64,000 nt of DNA, from contig NZ_BMIF01000001.1 of assembly GCF_014641695.1 (NCBI RefSeq), positions 248,001 to 312,000 on the forward strand, written 5' to 3'. A program made the translations under genes and the position numbers. Below, piece by piece: positions 8,539 through 18,391 of this stretch. The number at the start of each line of letters is the position of its first letter. The first letter of the stretch is position 1. The DNA comes from Nitratireductor aestuarii. Lineage in GTDB: Bacteria; Pseudomonadota; Alphaproteobacteria; Rhizobiales; Rhizobiaceae. The notes below the pieces were generated by a model. That model was given only the letters and a program-made list of their open reading frames with translations. It was not told the DNA's origin and did no database searches.

Positions 8539-9104
8539 ACAGCAACACTCTGGTTGCTCAGCAGCCCAAGGGAATCATTGATCCGAACACGGGCAAGCCT
8601 GTGGGTGAGAATGACGCCTTCTTTGGCTCCATCAATGAGGAACTGACCGACAAGGGCTTCCTCGTCACGTCGTCTGAGGCGCTCATCACCTGGGCGCGTA
8701 CCGGTTCGCTGATGTGGATGACCTTCGGTCTCGCCTGCTGCGCCGTCGAGATGATGCATATGTCGATGCCCCGTTACGACGGCGAGCGATTCGGCTTTGC
8801 ACCCCGCGCTTCTCCGCGCCAGTCCGACGTGATGATTGTTGCGGGCACCCTGACCAACAAGATGGCGCCGGCGCTCCGCAAGGTCTATGACCAGATGCCG
8901 GAGCCGCGTTACGTGATCTCGATGGGTTCCTGCGCCAACGGCGGCGGCTACTACCACTACTCGTACGCAGTCGTACGTGGTTGCGATCGTGTCGTTCCTG
9001 TCGACATCTACGTGCCTGGCTGCCCGCCAACCGCCGAAGCTCTGCTCTACGGTGTGCTTCTTCTCCAGAAGAAGATCCGCCGTTCAGGCACCATCGAGCG
9101 CTAG
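8529..9104 (+). CDS. nuoB: NADH-quinone oxidoreductase subunit B
   Basis: NuoB has 191 residues and holds the terminal [4Fe-4S] cluster N2 that passes electrons to quinone. The four ligands are visible as the adjacent pair Cys70-Cys71, Cys135 (SMGSC) and Cys165 (VPGCPP). The middle segment [20 protein letters not shown] is characteristic of the family. The start lies inside the end of nuoA (10-base overlap), indicating translational coupling. Confidence 0.98.
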   Translation: MGLNSNTLVAQQPKGIIDPNTGKPVGENDAFFGSINEELTDKGFLVTSSEALITWARTGSLMWMTFGLACCAVEMMHMSMPRYDGERFGFAPRASPRQSDVMIVAGTLTNKMAPALRKVYDQMPEPRYVISMGSCANGGGYYHYSYAVVRGCDRVVPVDIYVPGCPPTAEALLYGVLLLQKKIRRSGTIER

Positions 9105-9112
9105 GAGTAATG

Positions 9113-9715
9113 ATGAGCGAAGCGCTTAAAGACCTTGGATCCTATATCCAGGAAAAGCTTGCTGGCCGTGTGCAGGAGAGCATCGTCGCATACGGCGAGC
9201 TCACGCTGGTCGTGGAGCCCGCCGATATCGTCGAGGTCCTGACGTTCCTGAAGAACGATGTGCAGTGCCAGTTCATCTGCTTCATCGACATCTGCGGTGC
9301 GGACTACCCGTCGCGCGACAAGCGGTTCGAGGTTGTTTATCACCTCCTGTCGCCGCGCCAGAACATGCGCATCCGCGTGAAGCTCTCCACGGACGAGGAC
9401 ACTCCGGTTCCTTCCGCTGTTGAGGTTTTCCCGGCTGCCAACTGGTTTGAGCGCGAAGTCTACGACTTCTACGGCGTTCTCTTCTCCGATCATCCGGACC
9501 TTCGCCGCATCCTGACCGACTATGGCTTTGAAGGCCATCCGCTCCGCAAGGATTTCCCGCTGACCGGCTTTGCTGAAGTCCATTACGACGAAGAAGCAAA
9601 GCGCGTGGTCTACAAGCCGGTGAACCTCCGCCAGGAGTTCCGTAATTTTGATTTTCTCTCGCCATGGGAAGGCACGGACTATGTGCTCCCGGGTGATGAG
9701 AAAGCGAAGCAGTGA
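9113..9715 (+). CDS. nuoC: NADH-quinone oxidoreductase subunit C
   Basis: NuoC is a 200-residue hydrophilic subunit of the complex I connecting arm that packs against NuoD. The 30-kDa-subunit signature is clear ([20 protein letters not shown], then [12 protein letters not shown]). Two ATG codons lie side by side at 9110 and 9113; the second is better spaced from AGGAG at 9103. The stop codon TGA (9713-9715) is the first three bases of the heptamer repeat array of the inserted cassette, so the present C-terminus (GDEKAKQ) may differ slightly from the ancestral one. Confidence 0.97.
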   Translation: MSEALKDLGSYIQEKLAGRVQESIVAYGELTLVVEPADIVEVLTFLKNDVQCQFICFIDICGADYPSRDKRFEVVYHLLSPRQNMRIRVKLSTDEDTPVPSAVEVFPAANWFEREVYDFYGVLFSDHPDLRRILTDYGFEGHPLRKDFPLTGFAEVHYDEEAKRVVYKPVNLRQEFRNFDFLSPWEGTDYVLPGDEKAKQ

Positions 9716-9740
9716 ATGGTGAATGGTGAATGGTGAATGG
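9711..9740 (+). repeat. Left 30-bp terminal repeat, four TGAATGG units
   Basis: AG followed by four tandem TGAATGG heptamers. The first unit supplies the nuoC stop (TGA 9713-9715) and the last supplies the ATG (9737) of the inserted gene. The array is perfectly complementary to 10127-10156. Confidence 0.95.
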
Positions 9741-10126
9741 ACCAGATGCCTGGAGCGATCCGCGACTATCGCGATCTCATCGTCTGGAAAGAGGCGATGG
9801 ACATCGCCGAGCACGTCTATCTATTGACCCGCGCCTTTCCGCGCGAGGAACTATTCGGTATGACGTCGCAGATGCGCCGGTGTGCGGTTTCGATCCCGGC
9901 CAATATCGCGGAAGGTTTTGGGCGTGCTCAAAGGCGGAGCTTCATACAATTTCTGAGAATCGCGCAGGGCTCCCTCAAAGAGCTGGAGACACACGTAGTA
10001 CTCTGCACGAGGATCGGCTTAATAGCGGAAGATCAGTCGCTACCTTTGGAAGCGCGCTGCACGACGTTGGGCAAGCGGCTGGTTACGTTCGTTCGCTCAC
10101 TGGAGCAGGAGCGGGGGACACTTTGA
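9737..10126 (+). CDS. Four-helix-bundle protein of the 23S rRNA intervening-sequence family
   Basis: The 129-residue protein belongs to the S23/IVP family (TIGR02436 type). It starts with the YRDLIVWKEAMDIAEHVY block typical of helix 1, then PREELFGMTSQMRRCAVSIPANIAEGFGR linking helices 2 and 3, and RSFIQFLRIAQGSLKELETH as helix 3. Relatives form pentameric four-helix bundles and include the Avd accessory protein of diversity-generating retroelements; most have no known biochemical role. The ATG lies in the last heptamer of the left repeat, directly after an in-frame TGA, without a normal ribosome site; ATG 9746 is an alternative. The stop TGA directly abuts the right repeat. Translation may depend on re-initiation after nuoC. 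Confidence 0.88.
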   Translation: MDQMPGAIRDYRDLIVWKEAMDIAEHVYLLTRAFPREELFGMTSQMRRCAVSIPANIAEGFGRAQRRSFIQFLRIAQGSLKELETHVVLCTRIGLIAEDQSLPLEARCTTLGKRLVTFVRSLEQERGTL

Positions 10127-10156
10127 CCATTCACCATTCACCATTCACCATTCACT
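10127..10156 (-). repeat. Right 30-bp terminal repeat, four CCATTCA units
   Basis: Four tandem CCATTCA heptamers followed by CT form the exact reverse complement of 9711-9740. The array begins at the base after the stop codon of the inserted gene and ends 21 bases before the nuoD start codon. Confidence 0.95.
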
Positions 10157-10177
10157 CTTGCCGCACAGGCTGGACCC

Positions 10178-11368
10178 ATGGCTGAAACCTCTGTCCGCAA
10201 TTTCAATATCAACTTCGGCCCTCAGCATCCGGCTGCGCACGGCGTTCTGCGTCTCGTGCTGGAGCTCGACGGCGAGGTTGTAGAGCGCGTCGATCCGCAT
10301 ATCGGTCTGCTGCACCGCGGCACCGAGAAGCTGATGGAATACAAGACCTATCTGCAGGCGCTGCCTTACCTCGACCGTCTCGACTATGTGGCTCCGATGA
10401 ACCAGGAGCACGCATGGTGCCTGGCGATCGAGCGTCTGATCGGTCTTGAGGTTCCCAAGCGCGGCCAGCTGATCCGCGTCCTTTATTCCGAAATCGGCCG
10501 CATCCTGAACCACCTCCTCAACATCACCACGCAGGCCATGGACGTTGGCGCGCTCACGCCGCCGCTCTGGGGCTTCGAGGAACGTGAGAAGCTGATGGTG
10601 TTCTACGAGCGCGCTTCCGGCGCCCGTATGCACGCTGCCTACTTCCGCCCCGGTGGCGTCCATCAGGACCTTCCGGAGAAGCTGGTCGAGGACATCGGCA
10701 ACTGGATCGATCCGTTCATGAAGACGGTTGACAATCTGGACTCTCTGCTCACCGAAAACCGCATCTTCAAGCAGCGTAACGCCGACATCGGCGTCGTCAG
10801 CCTTGAGGATTGCTGGGCCTGGGGCTTCTCGGGCGTGATGGTCCGTGGTTCTGGCGCTCCCTGGGATCTGCGCAAGAGCCAGCCCTACGAGTGCTACTCC
10901 GAGATGGATTTCGACATCCCGGTCGGCAAGAACGGCGACTGCTACGACCGCTATCTGATCCGCATGGAAGAGATGCGTCAGTCGGCCAGGATCATGCGCC
11001 AGTGCGTCGAACGTTTGCTCGGCACCGAGCGCACCGGTCCGGTTTCGGCCGTGGACGGCAAGGTTGTTCCGCCGAAGCGTGGTGCGATGAAGCGTTCGAT
11101 GGAATCGCTGATCCATCACTTCAAGCTCTACACCGAAGGCTTCCGCGTTCCGGCCGGTGAGGTCTACGCGGCGGTTGAAGCGCCAAAGGGCGAGTTCGGC
11201 GTCTACCTGGTCTCGGACGGCACCAACAAGCCTTACCGCGTCAAGCTCCGTGCTCCGGGCTTTGCGCACCTGCAGGCAATGGACTTCCTTTGCCGTCATC
11301 ATCTCCTTGCCGACGTTACTGCTGTGCTCGGTTCCCTCGATATCGTGTTTGGTGAGGTAGACAGGTAA
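10178..11368 (+). CDS. nuoD: NADH-quinone oxidoreductase subunit D
   Basis: NuoD is the 49-kDa-type subunit that, with NuoB, forms the quinone-binding cavity. The 396-residue length is normal. Family signatures include [20 protein letters not shown] at the N-terminus, [13 protein letters not shown] near residue 48 and the [14 protein letters not shown] segment. It is the first nuo gene after the inserted cassette. The ribosome site is weak (AGGCTGGA), so the cassette may affect its translation. The stop TAA overlaps the nuoE ATG by one base. Confidence 0.98.
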   Translation: MAETSVRNFNINFGPQHPAAHGVLRLVLELDGEVVERVDPHIGLLHRGTEKLMEYKTYLQALPYLDRLDYVAPMNQEHAWCLAIERLIGLEVPKRGQLIRVLYSEIGRILNHLLNITTQAMDVGALTPPLWGFEEREKLMVFYERASGARMHAAYFRPGGVHQDLPEKLVEDIGNWIDPFMKTVDNLDSLLTENRIFKQRNADIGVVSLEDCWAWGFSGVMVRGSGAPWDLRKSQPYECYSEMDFDIPVGKNGDCYDRYLIRMEEMRQSARIMRQCVERLLGTERTGPVSAVDGKVVPPKRGAMKRSMESLIHHFKLYTEGFRVPAGEVYAAVEAPKGEFGVYLVSDGTNKPYRVKLRAPGFAHLQAMDFLCRHHLLADVTAVLGSLDIVFGEVDR

Positions 11369-12600
11369 TGTCAGTCCGCCGTCTAGCCGACGAAGCTGTT
11401 CAGCCCGCAGCCTTCGCCTTCAACCAGGAAAACCTGGAATGGGCCCAGCGTACGATTGCGAAGTACCCGGAAGGGCGCGAGCAGTCGGCCGTTATCCCGC
11501 TTCTGATGCGTGCACAGGAGCAGGAAGGCTGGGTCACACGGGCGGCCATCGAGCACATCGCACAGATGCTTGGCATGCCGCTGATCCGCGTTCTTGAAGT
11601 CGCGACCTTCTATACTCAGTTCCAGCTGGCTCCGGTTGGCACCCGCGCCCACGTGCAGGTTTGCGGCACCACGCCCTGCATGCTGCGCGGAGCACGGGAT
11701 CTGATGGAGGTCTGCCAGCACAAGATCCATCCCGAGCCGTTCCACCTCAACGAGGAAGGCACGCTCTCCTGGGAAGAAGTCGAGTGCCTTGGCGCCTGCG
11801 TCAACGCACCCATGATCATGATCTTCAAGGATACCTACGAGGATCTGACGCCCGAGCGTCTCGAAGAGATCATCGATGCGTTCGAGGCTGGCAAGGGTGA
11901 CACGATCACCCCGGGACCGCAGATCGACCGCTTCACCTCGGCGCCTGCGGGCAAAGTCACCGCGCTCGCCAATGAAGCCGACGTGATTAAGGTCCAGAAC
12001 GTCAGCCTCGGTGCTTCGCGTTCCAGCGCGCGTGCTGCGGCACCGATCAGCGCCAGCGAGGCGGGCCGTCCGCGCACCGACGCGATCGAGACCAATCCGG
12101 CCATCAAGTCACCGTCTCCGGTGAAGGTGAACGGCGCGACGGAAGCTGCTGCCAGTGTCGATGCTCCTGCCGAAAATCCGGTTCAGGCCGATCGCGTTTC
12201 CGAGGAAGTGGAAGGCTCCGTTCGCACTCGCGCGCACAGCGAAGCGCCGGTGACGGAACAGCCGGAGCTCCGTGCAGCTGAACTCAGCAAGGACGAGGTT
12301 GCCGAGATCGCCGCGCGCAACGACGACGACCGCCCGGTTGCGATTGCTCGTCCGGCTCAGCCTGACAATCTTCAGCTCATTTCCGGCATTGGACCGAAGT
12401 CCGAGGCCATCCTGAATGAGCTTGGCATCTACACCTACATGCAAATCGCAGCCTGGGGCCCGAAGGAACGGGCCTGGGTTGACCATCATCTGCGCTTCAG
12501 CGGTCGCATCGAGCGTGAGGACTGGGTGAAGCAGGCTGAAGCACTGGCACGTGGCGGCGAAGCCGAGTACGAGCGGGTGTTCGGCAAGAAGCCGCGCTAG
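11368..12600 (+). CDS. nuoE: NADH-quinone oxidoreductase subunit E with C-terminal helix-hairpin-helix extension
   Basis: The first 170 or so residues are a normal NuoE: a helical N-part and a thioredoxin-like [2Fe-2S] domain with Cys99, Cys104, Cys140 and Cys144. After this comes a linker of about 150 residues rich in Ala, Glu, Pro and Ser. From about residue 332 there is a second small domain with a helix-hairpin-helix-like core ([18 protein letters not shown]). The total of 410 residues compares with about 160-240 for ordinary NuoE. I recall such long NuoE proteins in Rhizobiales. The role of the tail is unknown. The start overlaps the nuoD stop. Confidence 0.95.
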   Translation: MSVRRLADEAVQPAAFAFNQENLEWAQRTIAKYPEGREQSAVIPLLMRAQEQEGWVTRAAIEHIAQMLGMPLIRVLEVATFYTQFQLAPVGTRAHVQVCGTTPCMLRGARDLMEVCQHKIHPEPFHLNEEGTLSWEEVECLGACVNAPMIMIFKDTYEDLTPERLEEIIDAFEAGKGDTITPGPQIDRFTSAPAGKVTALANEADVIKVQNVSLGASRSSARAAAPISASEAGRPRTDAIETNPAIKSPSPVKVNGATEAAASVDAPAENPVQADRVSEEVEGSVRTRAHSEAPVTEQPELRAAELSKDEVAEIAARNDDDRPVAIARPAQPDNLQLISGIGPKSEAILNELGIYTYMQIAAWGPKERAWVDHHLRFSGRIEREDWVKQAEALARGGEAEYERVFGKKPR

Positions 12601-12609
12601 GAGAGAGAG

Positions 12610-13914
12610 ATGCTTCAGGACAAGGACCGCATCTTTACCAATATCTACGGCCGCTTCGACCGTTCGCTGCGCGGCGCGATGATGCGCGGACACTGGGATG
12701 GCACCAAGGCCATTCTGGAAAAGGGCAGGGACTGGATCATCGAGGAGATGAAGGCTTCCGGCCTTCGCGGACGTGGCGGCGCTGGCTTCCCGACCGGCCT
12801 CAAGTGGTCGTTCATGCCCAAGCAGAGCGACGGACGCCCGCACTACCTGGTCGTCAACGCCGACGAATCCGAGCCGGGCACCTGCAAGGACCGCGACATT
12901 CTCCGTCACGATCCGCACACGCTGATCGAGGGTTGCCTCATCGCCGGTTTCGCCATGGGCGCGCATCATGCGTTCATCTACGTTCGCGGTGAGTTCATCC
13001 GTGAGCGCGAGGCGCTGCAGGCCGCGATCGACGAGTGCTACGACGCCGGACTTCTCGGCAAGAACAACAAGCACGGCTACGATTTCGACATCGTCGTTCA
13101 TCACGGCGCCGGCGCTTACATCTGCGGCGAAGAGACGGCCCTGATCGAGAGCCTTGAAGGCAAGAAGGGCCAGCCCCGCCTGAAGCCGCCGTTCCCGGCG
13201 AACATGGGTCTCTACGGCTGCCCGACGACGGTCAACAACGTTGAATCCATCGCCGTTGCCCCGACCATCCTGCGTCGCGGCGCTTCCTGGTTCTCGTCCT
13301 TCGGCCGCGACAACAACAAGGGCACGAAGCTGTTCATGGTCTCCGGTCACGTCAATACGCCGTGCACCGTTGAAGAGACCATGGGCATCACCTTCCGTGA
13401 ACTGATCGAGACCCATGCAGGCGGCATCCGCGGCGGCTGGGACAACCTCCTGGCTGTGATCCCCGGCGGCGCATCCTGTCCGGTCGTTCCGGCAGCCGAC
13501 ATCATCGACTGCCCGATGGACTTCGACGGCCTTCGCGGCGTGAAGTCGTCGTTCGGTACGGCTGCCGTGATCGTCATGGACAAGTCCACCGACATCATCA
13601 AGGCGATCGCCCGCCTGTCGCAGTTCTTCAAGCACGAGAGCTGCGGCCAATGCACGCCGTGCCGTGAAGGCACAGGCTGGATGTGGCGCGTGATGGAGCG
13701 TCTCGTTCGTGGCGAGGCTCAGAAGCACGAGATCGACATGCTGCTCGACGTCACCAAGCAGATCGAGGGTCACACGATCTGCGCTCTGGGTGATGCTGCG
13801 GCTTGGCCGATCCAGGGCCTGATCCGGAATTTCCGTCCGGAGATCGAGCGCCGGATCGACGAGTTCTCGCGCAATGCGCACCGCGTCGAGCCGGTCATGG
13901 TCGCGGCGGAGTAA
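12610..13914 (+). CDS. nuoF: NADH-quinone oxidoreductase subunit F
   Basis: NuoF (434 residues) is the NADH-oxidising subunit with FMN and [4Fe-4S] cluster N3. The Gly-rich nucleotide-binding loop [10 protein letters not shown] is at residues 54-63, and a second one ([16 protein letters not shown]) lies near residue 170. The cluster ligands are in [15 protein letters not shown] near residues 342-356, with a fourth Cys near residue 391 ([13 protein letters not shown]). A strong ribosome site (GGAGAGAG) precedes the ATG. Confidence 0.98.
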   Translation: MLQDKDRIFTNIYGRFDRSLRGAMMRGHWDGTKAILEKGRDWIIEEMKASGLRGRGGAGFPTGLKWSFMPKQSDGRPHYLVVNADESEPGTCKDRDILRHDPHTLIEGCLIAGFAMGAHHAFIYVRGEFIREREALQAAIDECYDAGLLGKNNKHGYDFDIVVHHGAGAYICGEETALIESLEGKKGQPRLKPPFPANMGLYGCPTTVNNVESIAVAPTILRRGASWFSSFGRDNNKGTKLFMVSGHVNTPCTVEETMGITFRELIETHAGGIRGGWDNLLAVIPGGASCPVVPAADIIDCPMDFDGLRGVKSSFGTAAVIVMDKSTDIIKAIARLSQFFKHESCGQCTPCREGTGWMWRVMERLVRGEAQKHEIDMLLDVTKQIEGHTICALGDAAAWPIQGLIRNFRPEIERRIDEFSRNAHRVEPVMVAAE

Positions 13915-13957
13915 GTAGAATTATGGCTATAAAGCAAGCAGTTAGCGGACGGCGATA

Positions 13958-16039
13958 ATGGCAAGGTTGAAGGTCGACGGTTTAGAGATCGAAGTTCCCG
14001 ATCACTACACGCTGCTGCAGGCTGCGGAAGAAGCCGGCGCGGAAGTGCCTCGTTTCTGCTTCCATGAACGGCTGTCCATCGCGGGCAACTGCCGCATGTG
14101 CCTTGTCGAGGTGAAGGGTGGACCACCCAAGCCGCAGGCTTCCTGCGCCATGGGTGTTCGCGACCTGCGTCCCGGCCCGAACGGCGAGCTTCCGGAAGTC
14201 TTCACCAAGACGCCGATGGTCAAGAAGGCCCGCGAAGGCGTGATGGAGTTCCTGCTCATCAACCACCCGCTGGATTGCCCGATCTGCGACCAGGGCGGTG
14301 AGTGCGACCTGCAGGACCAGGCCATGGCCTATGGCGTCGACTCCTCGCGCTTCCACGAGAATAAGCGCGCAGTCGAAGACAAGTACATCGGACCGCTCGT
14401 CAAGACGATCATGAACCGCTGCATTCACTGCACGCGGTGCGTTCGCTTCACGACCGAGGTTGCCGGTATCTCCGAGCTTGGCCTGATCGGCCGTGGCGAG
14501 GACGCCGAGATCACCACGTATCTCGAAAACGCAATGACGTCCGAGCTGCAGGGCAACGTGATCGATCTTTGCCCGGTCGGTGCTCTGACCTCGCGTCCCT
14601 ATGCCTTCCAGGCTCGTCCGTGGGAGCTCGGCAAGACCCAGTCCATCGACGTGATGGATGCGGTTGGCTCGGCGATCCGCGTTGATACGCGTGGCCGTGA
14701 AGTCATGCGCATCATGCCGATCACCAACGAGGCGGTGAACGAGGAGTGGATCTCCGACAAGACCCGCTTCATCTGGGACGGCCTGCGCACGCAGCGCCTT
14801 GACCGTCCGTACGTTCGCCGTGACGGCCGCCTGCAGCCGGCAACCTGGAACGAGGCTTTCGCAACCATCGCCGGCGCCGTGAAGCAGACCTCGGGCGACC
14901 GCATTGGCGCGATTGCTGGCGACCTCGCAAGCGTCGAGGAAATGTACGCCCTGATGAAGCTGATGTTCTCGCTGGGCTCAGTGAACATCGACTGCCGTCA
15001 GGATGGCACCAAGCTTCACCCGTCACTCGGCCGCGCAAGCTACATCTTCAACCCGACCATCGAAGGCATTGAAGACGCTGACGCGCTGCTGATCATCGGC
15101 GCAAATCCGCGTATCGAGGCTGCGGTGCTCAACGCCCGTATCCGCAAGCGCTGGCGCGCAGGTCCGTTCCCGATCGGTGTGATCGGCGAGGCGACCGAGC
15201 TGCGCTACGAATACACGAACCTCGGTGCAGGCGCGGATTCGCTCCAGGCGCTGATCGATGGCCGCAGCGACTTCCTGAACGTGCTGAAGACCGCGCAGCG
15301 TCCGATGATCATCATCGGGCAGGGCGCTCTCACCCGTGCAGACGGTCTGTCGGTTCTCGGCAACGCAGCCAAGCTCGCCTCTGCCGTAGGTGCTGTTTCT
15401 GACGAGTGGAACGGCTTCGCTGTCCTCCACACGGCGGCTTCCCGCGTCGGCGGTCTCGACCTCGGCTTCGTACCGGGCGAGGGCGGCAAGGATGTTGCCG
15501 GCATGATGGGCAACCTTGACGTGCTCTTCCTGCTCGGCGCCGACGAGCTCAACATGGACCGCATCGGCAACGCCTTCACGGTCTACATCGGTTCGCACGG
15601 CGACAACGGTGCTCACCGCGCCGACGTCATCCTGCCGGGTGCAGCCTACACCGAGAAGTCGGGCACCTATGTGAACACGGAAGGCCGCGTTCAGATGGGC
15701 AACCGCGCAGGCTTCGCTCCGGGCGACGCTCGCGAGGATTGGGCTATCATCCGTGCGCTGTCCGAAGTTCTGGGTCAGAAGCTGCCGTTCGACTCGCTTG
15801 CCCAGCTGCGCGCGAAGCTCTATGCGGACTACCCGCACTTTGCGGCTCTCGACGCGATTGCGCCGGGCGCGGCTGCGGAAGTGCAGGGCCTTGCGGCTTA
15901 TGCCGGAGCGCTCGACAGCACCGCTTTCGTCTCGACGATCTCGGACTTCTACCTAACCAATGCGATAGCTCGCGCATCGGCAGTCATGGCTGAATGCTCT
16001 GCACTGGCGCGCGGCGAAATCAAACAGGCGGCTGAGTAG
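13958..16039 (+). CDS. nuoG: NADH-quinone oxidoreductase subunit G
   Basis: NuoG (693 residues) carries several iron-sulfur clusters of the electron wire. The N-terminal ferredoxin domain has Cys34, Cys45, Cys48 and Cys63 for a [2Fe-2S] cluster. A His-Cys3 motif ([17 protein letters not shown]) and a four-Cys motif ([12 protein letters not shown]) follow. The rest is the molybdopterin-oxidoreductase-like domain, which has no cofactor in complex I. The length is typical of alphaproteobacterial and mitochondrial 75-kDa subunits rather than the longer enterobacterial form. Confidence 0.98.
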   Translation: MARLKVDGLEIEVPDHYTLLQAAEEAGAEVPRFCFHERLSIAGNCRMCLVEVKGGPPKPQASCAMGVRDLRPGPNGELPEVFTKTPMVKKAREGVMEFLLINHPLDCPICDQGGECDLQDQAMAYGVDSSRFHENKRAVEDKYIGPLVKTIMNRCIHCTRCVRFTTEVAGISELGLIGRGEDAEITTYLENAMTSELQGNVIDLCPVGALTSRPYAFQARPWELGKTQSIDVMDAVGSAIRVDTRGREVMRIMPITNEAVNEEWISDKTRFIWDGLRTQRLDRPYVRRDGRLQPATWNEAFATIAGAVKQTSGDRIGAIAGDLASVEEMYALMKLMFSLGSVNIDCRQDGTKLHPSLGRASYIFNPTIEGIEDADALLIIGANPRIEAAVLNARIRKRWRAGPFPIGVIGEATELRYEYTNLGAGADSLQALIDGRSDFLNVLKTAQRPMIIIGQGALTRADGLSVLGNAAKLASAVGAVSDEWNGFAVLHTAASRVGGLDLGFVPGEGGKDVAGMMGNLDVLFLLGADELNMDRIGNAFTVYIGSHGDNGAHRADVILPGAAYTEKSGTYVNTEGRVQMGNRAGFAPGDAREDWAIIRALSEVLGQKLPFDSLAQLRAKLYADYPHFAALDAIAPGAAAEVQGLAAYAGALDSTAFVSTISDFYLTNAIARASAVMAECSALARGEIKQAAE

Positions 16040-16046
16040 GTCAAAC

Positions 16047-17090
16047 ATGGAAGCCTTCCTTACTGATTATGTGGTTCCGGGGCTGATCATCCTGCTTCAG
16101 TCGGTACTGTTCCTCGTCATCCTTCTGGTTGGCCTGGCATACCTTCTCTATGCGGACCGCAAGATCTGGGCTGCCGTGCAGCTGCGTCGCGGCCCGAACG
16201 TCGTTGGTCCCTGGGGCCTTCTGCAGTCGTTCGCCGATCTTCTGAAGTTCGCCTTCAAGGAGCCGATCATTCCGTCGGGTGCGAACAAGGCCGTGTTCCT
16301 GCTCGCGCCGCTGGTCTCCGCCGTCCTCGCCATGTCGGCCTGGGCAGTTGTTCCGGTGAACCTTGGCTGGTCCATCGCCGACATTAACGTCGGTATCCTT
16401 TTCGTGCTCGCGATCTCCTCGCTTGAGGTCTACGGCGTGATCATGGGTGGCTGGGCTTCGAACTCGAAGTACCCGTTCCTTGGTGCACTTCGCTCTGCCG
16501 CACAGATGGTCTCTTACGAAGTCTCCATCGGCTTCGTCATCGTCACCGTGCTGCTGGTGGTCGGTTCGCTCAACCTGACCGACATCGTGCTTGCACAGCA
16601 GACGGGCCTCGGAACCATGGTCGGCTTGCCCAACTCGTTCCTCGACTGGCATTGGCTGGCGCTCTTCCCGATGTTCATCATCTTCTTCATCTCGGCTCTG
16701 GCCGAGACGAACCGCCCGCCCTTCGATCTGGTTGAAGCAGAGTCCGAGCTCGTTGCCGGTCACATGATCGAGTACTCCTCGACGCCGTTCCTGCTCTTCT
16801 TCCTTGGCGAGTACGTTGCGATCGTTCTGATGTGCGCGCTCACCACCATCCTCTTCCTGGGTGGATGGCTGCCGCCGTTCGACTTCGCGCCCTTCACCTG
16901 GGTGCCGGGTGTGGTGTGGTTCGTGCTGAAGGTTGTGTTCGTATTCTTCATGTTCGCACTGGTGAAGGCATTCGTGCCGCGCTACCGCTACGACCAGCTG
17001 ATGCGTCTGGGCTGGAAGGTGTTCCTGCCGATCTCGCTCTTCATGGTCATCGCCACGGCGGCGTTCCTCAAGATCACGGGAATGGCATGA
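16047..17090 (+). CDS. nuoH: NADH-quinone oxidoreductase subunit H
   Basis: NuoH (347 residues, about eight membrane helices) anchors the hydrophilic arm and forms the entrance of the quinone tunnel. Signature stretches are [21 protein letters not shown] near residue 36 and the acidic loop [22 protein letters not shown] near residue 215. Its stop codon overlaps an ATG (ATGA at 17087-17090) that opens a 17-codon frame leading to nuoI. Confidence 0.98.
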   Translation: MEAFLTDYVVPGLIILLQSVLFLVILLVGLAYLLYADRKIWAAVQLRRGPNVVGPWGLLQSFADLLKFAFKEPIIPSGANKAVFLLAPLVSAVLAMSAWAVVPVNLGWSIADINVGILFVLAISSLEVYGVIMGGWASNSKYPFLGALRSAAQMVSYEVSIGFVIVTVLLVVGSLNLTDIVLAQQTGLGTMVGLPNSFLDWHWLALFPMFIIFFISALAETNRPPFDLVEAESELVAGHMIEYSSTPFLLFFLGEYVAIVLMCALTTILFLGGWLPPFDFAPFTWVPGVVWFVLKVVFVFFMFALVKAFVPRYRYDQLMRLGWKVFLPISLFMVIATAAFLKITGMA

Positions 17091-17140
17091 ACATGAATGT
17101 GAACGTCCTTTCACAAGCTATTGTTTTCGTAGGGGAATGA
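17087..17140 (+). CDS. Possible 17-residue coupling peptide between nuoH and nuoI
   Basis: An ATG overlapping the nuoH stop (ATGA) opens a 17-codon frame ([17 protein letters not shown]). Its stop TGA overlaps the nuoI ATG in the same ATGA arrangement. It is probably too short to be a working protein. The double overlap would let ribosomes move from nuoH to nuoI by stop-restart and would keep the gap covered by translation. It has no ribosome site of its own apart from coupling. Confidence 0.35.
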   Translation: MNMNVNVLSQAIVFVGE

Positions 17141-17634
17141 CGATGTCTGCTCTTGCACAGGCCGCCAAATCCTTGCTCCTCCAGGAGTTCTGGGGCGCCA
17201 TCGTTCTGTCGATGAAGCAGTTCTTCGCGCCGAAGGCGACGTTGAACTACCCTTACGAGAAGGGCCCGATCTCGCCGCGCTTCCGTGGCGAGCATGCGCT
17301 GCGCCGTTATCCGAACGGCGAAGAGCGTTGCATCGCCTGCAAGCTCTGCGAAGCGATCTGCCCGGCTCAGGCGATCACGATCGAGGCTGGTCCGCGCCGC
17401 AATGACGGCACGCGCCGCACGGTCCGCTACGACATCGATATGGTGAAGTGCATCTACTGCGGTTTCTGCCAGGAGGCATGCCCGGTCGATGCAATCGTGG
17501 AAGGTCCGAACTTCGAGTTCGCGACCGAGACCCGCGAGGAACTCTACTATAACAAGGAACGGCTTCTCGCGAACGGCGACCGCTGGGAGCGTGAGCTGGC
17601 CCGCAATATCGCTTTGGATGCGCCTTACCGCTAA
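17137..17634 (+). CDS. nuoI: NADH-quinone oxidoreductase subunit I
   Basis: NuoI (165 residues) carries two [4Fe-4S] clusters (N6a and N6b) that link NuoG to NuoB. The two ferredoxin motifs are complete: Cys65, 68, 71 and 75 ([13 protein letters not shown]) and Cys105, 108, 111 and 115 ([13 protein letters not shown]). The start may be ATG 17137 or ATG 17143; the first overlaps the upstream short frame. Confidence 0.98.
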   Translation: MTMSALAQAAKSLLLQEFWGAIVLSMKQFFAPKATLNYPYEKGPISPRFRGEHALRRYPNGEERCIACKLCEAICPAQAITIEAGPRRNDGTRRTVRYDIDMVKCIYCGFCQEACPVDAIVEGPNFEFATETREELYYNKERLLANGDRWERELARNIALDAPYR

Positions 17635-17768
17635 CCGGGCAGGCGTACTTGTAATGTAAAACGGATGGGGCGCTGAGGCGCTCCGTCGCTATGACACAGG
17701 CAAAGCCGTCATGCGGACGGCAACGGCTCGGTCAAAATGGCTGCGCCGGGAAAGAATCGAGGGAATCG

Positions 17769-18389
17769 ATGCTGACAGGACTAGGGGCGATCTTCTTCTA
17801 CCTATTCGCCTTCGTTGCGGTCGCGGCGGCGTTCATGGTCATATCCGCGCGTAACCCGGTGCATTCGGTGCTCTTTCTCATTCTCACCTTCTTCAATGCG
17901 GCGGGTCTGTTCCTGCTGTCGGGAGCAGAGTTCCTCTCACTGATCCTGCTGATTGTTTATGTCGGCGCAGTGGCAGTGTTGTTCCTCTTCGTGGTGATGA
18001 TGCTGGATGTGGACTTCGCCGAGCTGAAGCAGGGAGCGCTGCAGTACGCGCCGATCGGCGCGATGGTCGGTCTGATCCTTGCGGCCGAACTGATCATCGT
18101 TCTCGGCGGCTATGCTTTCGCTCCTGAGGTTGCTTCCAACATCAGCCAGCCGGTCCCGGCTGTTGCCGACCGCCACAACACGGCGGCTCTGGGTGACGTC
18201 CTCTACACCAACTACGTCTTTTTCTTTCAGATCGCGGGTCTGGTCCTCCTCGTAGCGATGATCGGCGCCATCGTCCTGACGCTCCGCCACAAGCCACGCG
18301 TCAAGCGCCAGAACATTGCGGAACAGGTGGCTCGCACCCCCGCAACCGCCATTGAGATCCGCAAAGTGGAAACCGGCGAGGGAATATAA
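17769..18389 (+). CDS. nuoJ: NADH-quinone oxidoreductase subunit J
   Basis: NuoJ is a 206-residue membrane subunit with about five helices, including the pi-bulge helix region ([22 protein letters not shown]) that undergoes conformational change during coupling. The ATG at 17769 follows GAGGG; an in-frame upstream extension is not hydrophobic and is not used. The 134-base gap after nuoI is unusually long for this operon. It holds a perfect hairpin (GCCGTC at 17705 with GACGGC at 17716) that lacks a T run, so it may be a processing or stabilising structure rather than a terminator. Confidence 0.95.
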   Translation: MLTGLGAIFFYLFAFVAVAAAFMVISARNPVHSVLFLILTFFNAAGLFLLSGAEFLSLILLIVYVGAVAVLFLFVVMMLDVDFAELKQGALQYAPIGAMVGLILAAELIIVLGGYAFAPEVASNISQPVPAVADRHNTAALGDVLYTNYVFFFQIAGLVLLVAMIGAIVLTLRHKPRVKRQNIAEQVARTPATAIEIRKVETGEGI

Positions 18390-18391
18390 TC

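Larger units (their letters stand above)
9711..10156 (+). mobile_element. Inverted-repeat cassette carrying an IVS-type four-helix-bundle gene
   Basis: A 446-bp unit sits between nuoC and nuoD, which are normally adjacent. Its ends are perfect 30-bp inverted repeats (9711-9740 and 10127-10156), each with four copies of TGAATGG or its complement CCATTCA plus two flanking bases. The interior holds one gene of the family found in 23S rRNA intervening sequences and nothing else. No transposase and no target duplication are visible. The unit therefore looks like a small, non-autonomous mobile or domesticated element. Calling it mobile is inference from its structure. Confidence 0.7.

Noticed and set aside
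9712-10155. The heptamer arrays considered as a CRISPR-like or plasmid iteron array
   Set aside because: The units are contiguous heptamers without spacers, mirror-imaged at both ends of one gene, and there are no cas or replication genes nearby.
12109-13881. A 590-codon open frame on the minus strand opposite nuoE-nuoF
   Set aside because: It is the antisense shadow of GC-rich coding sequence. Its protein is rich in Arg, His, Asp and Ala without any family motif, and the plus-strand genes are certain.
17705-17721. Hairpin between nuoI and nuoJ considered as a terminator
   Set aside because: There is no T run after it, and the downstream nuo genes need read-through; it is mentioned only under nuoJ.
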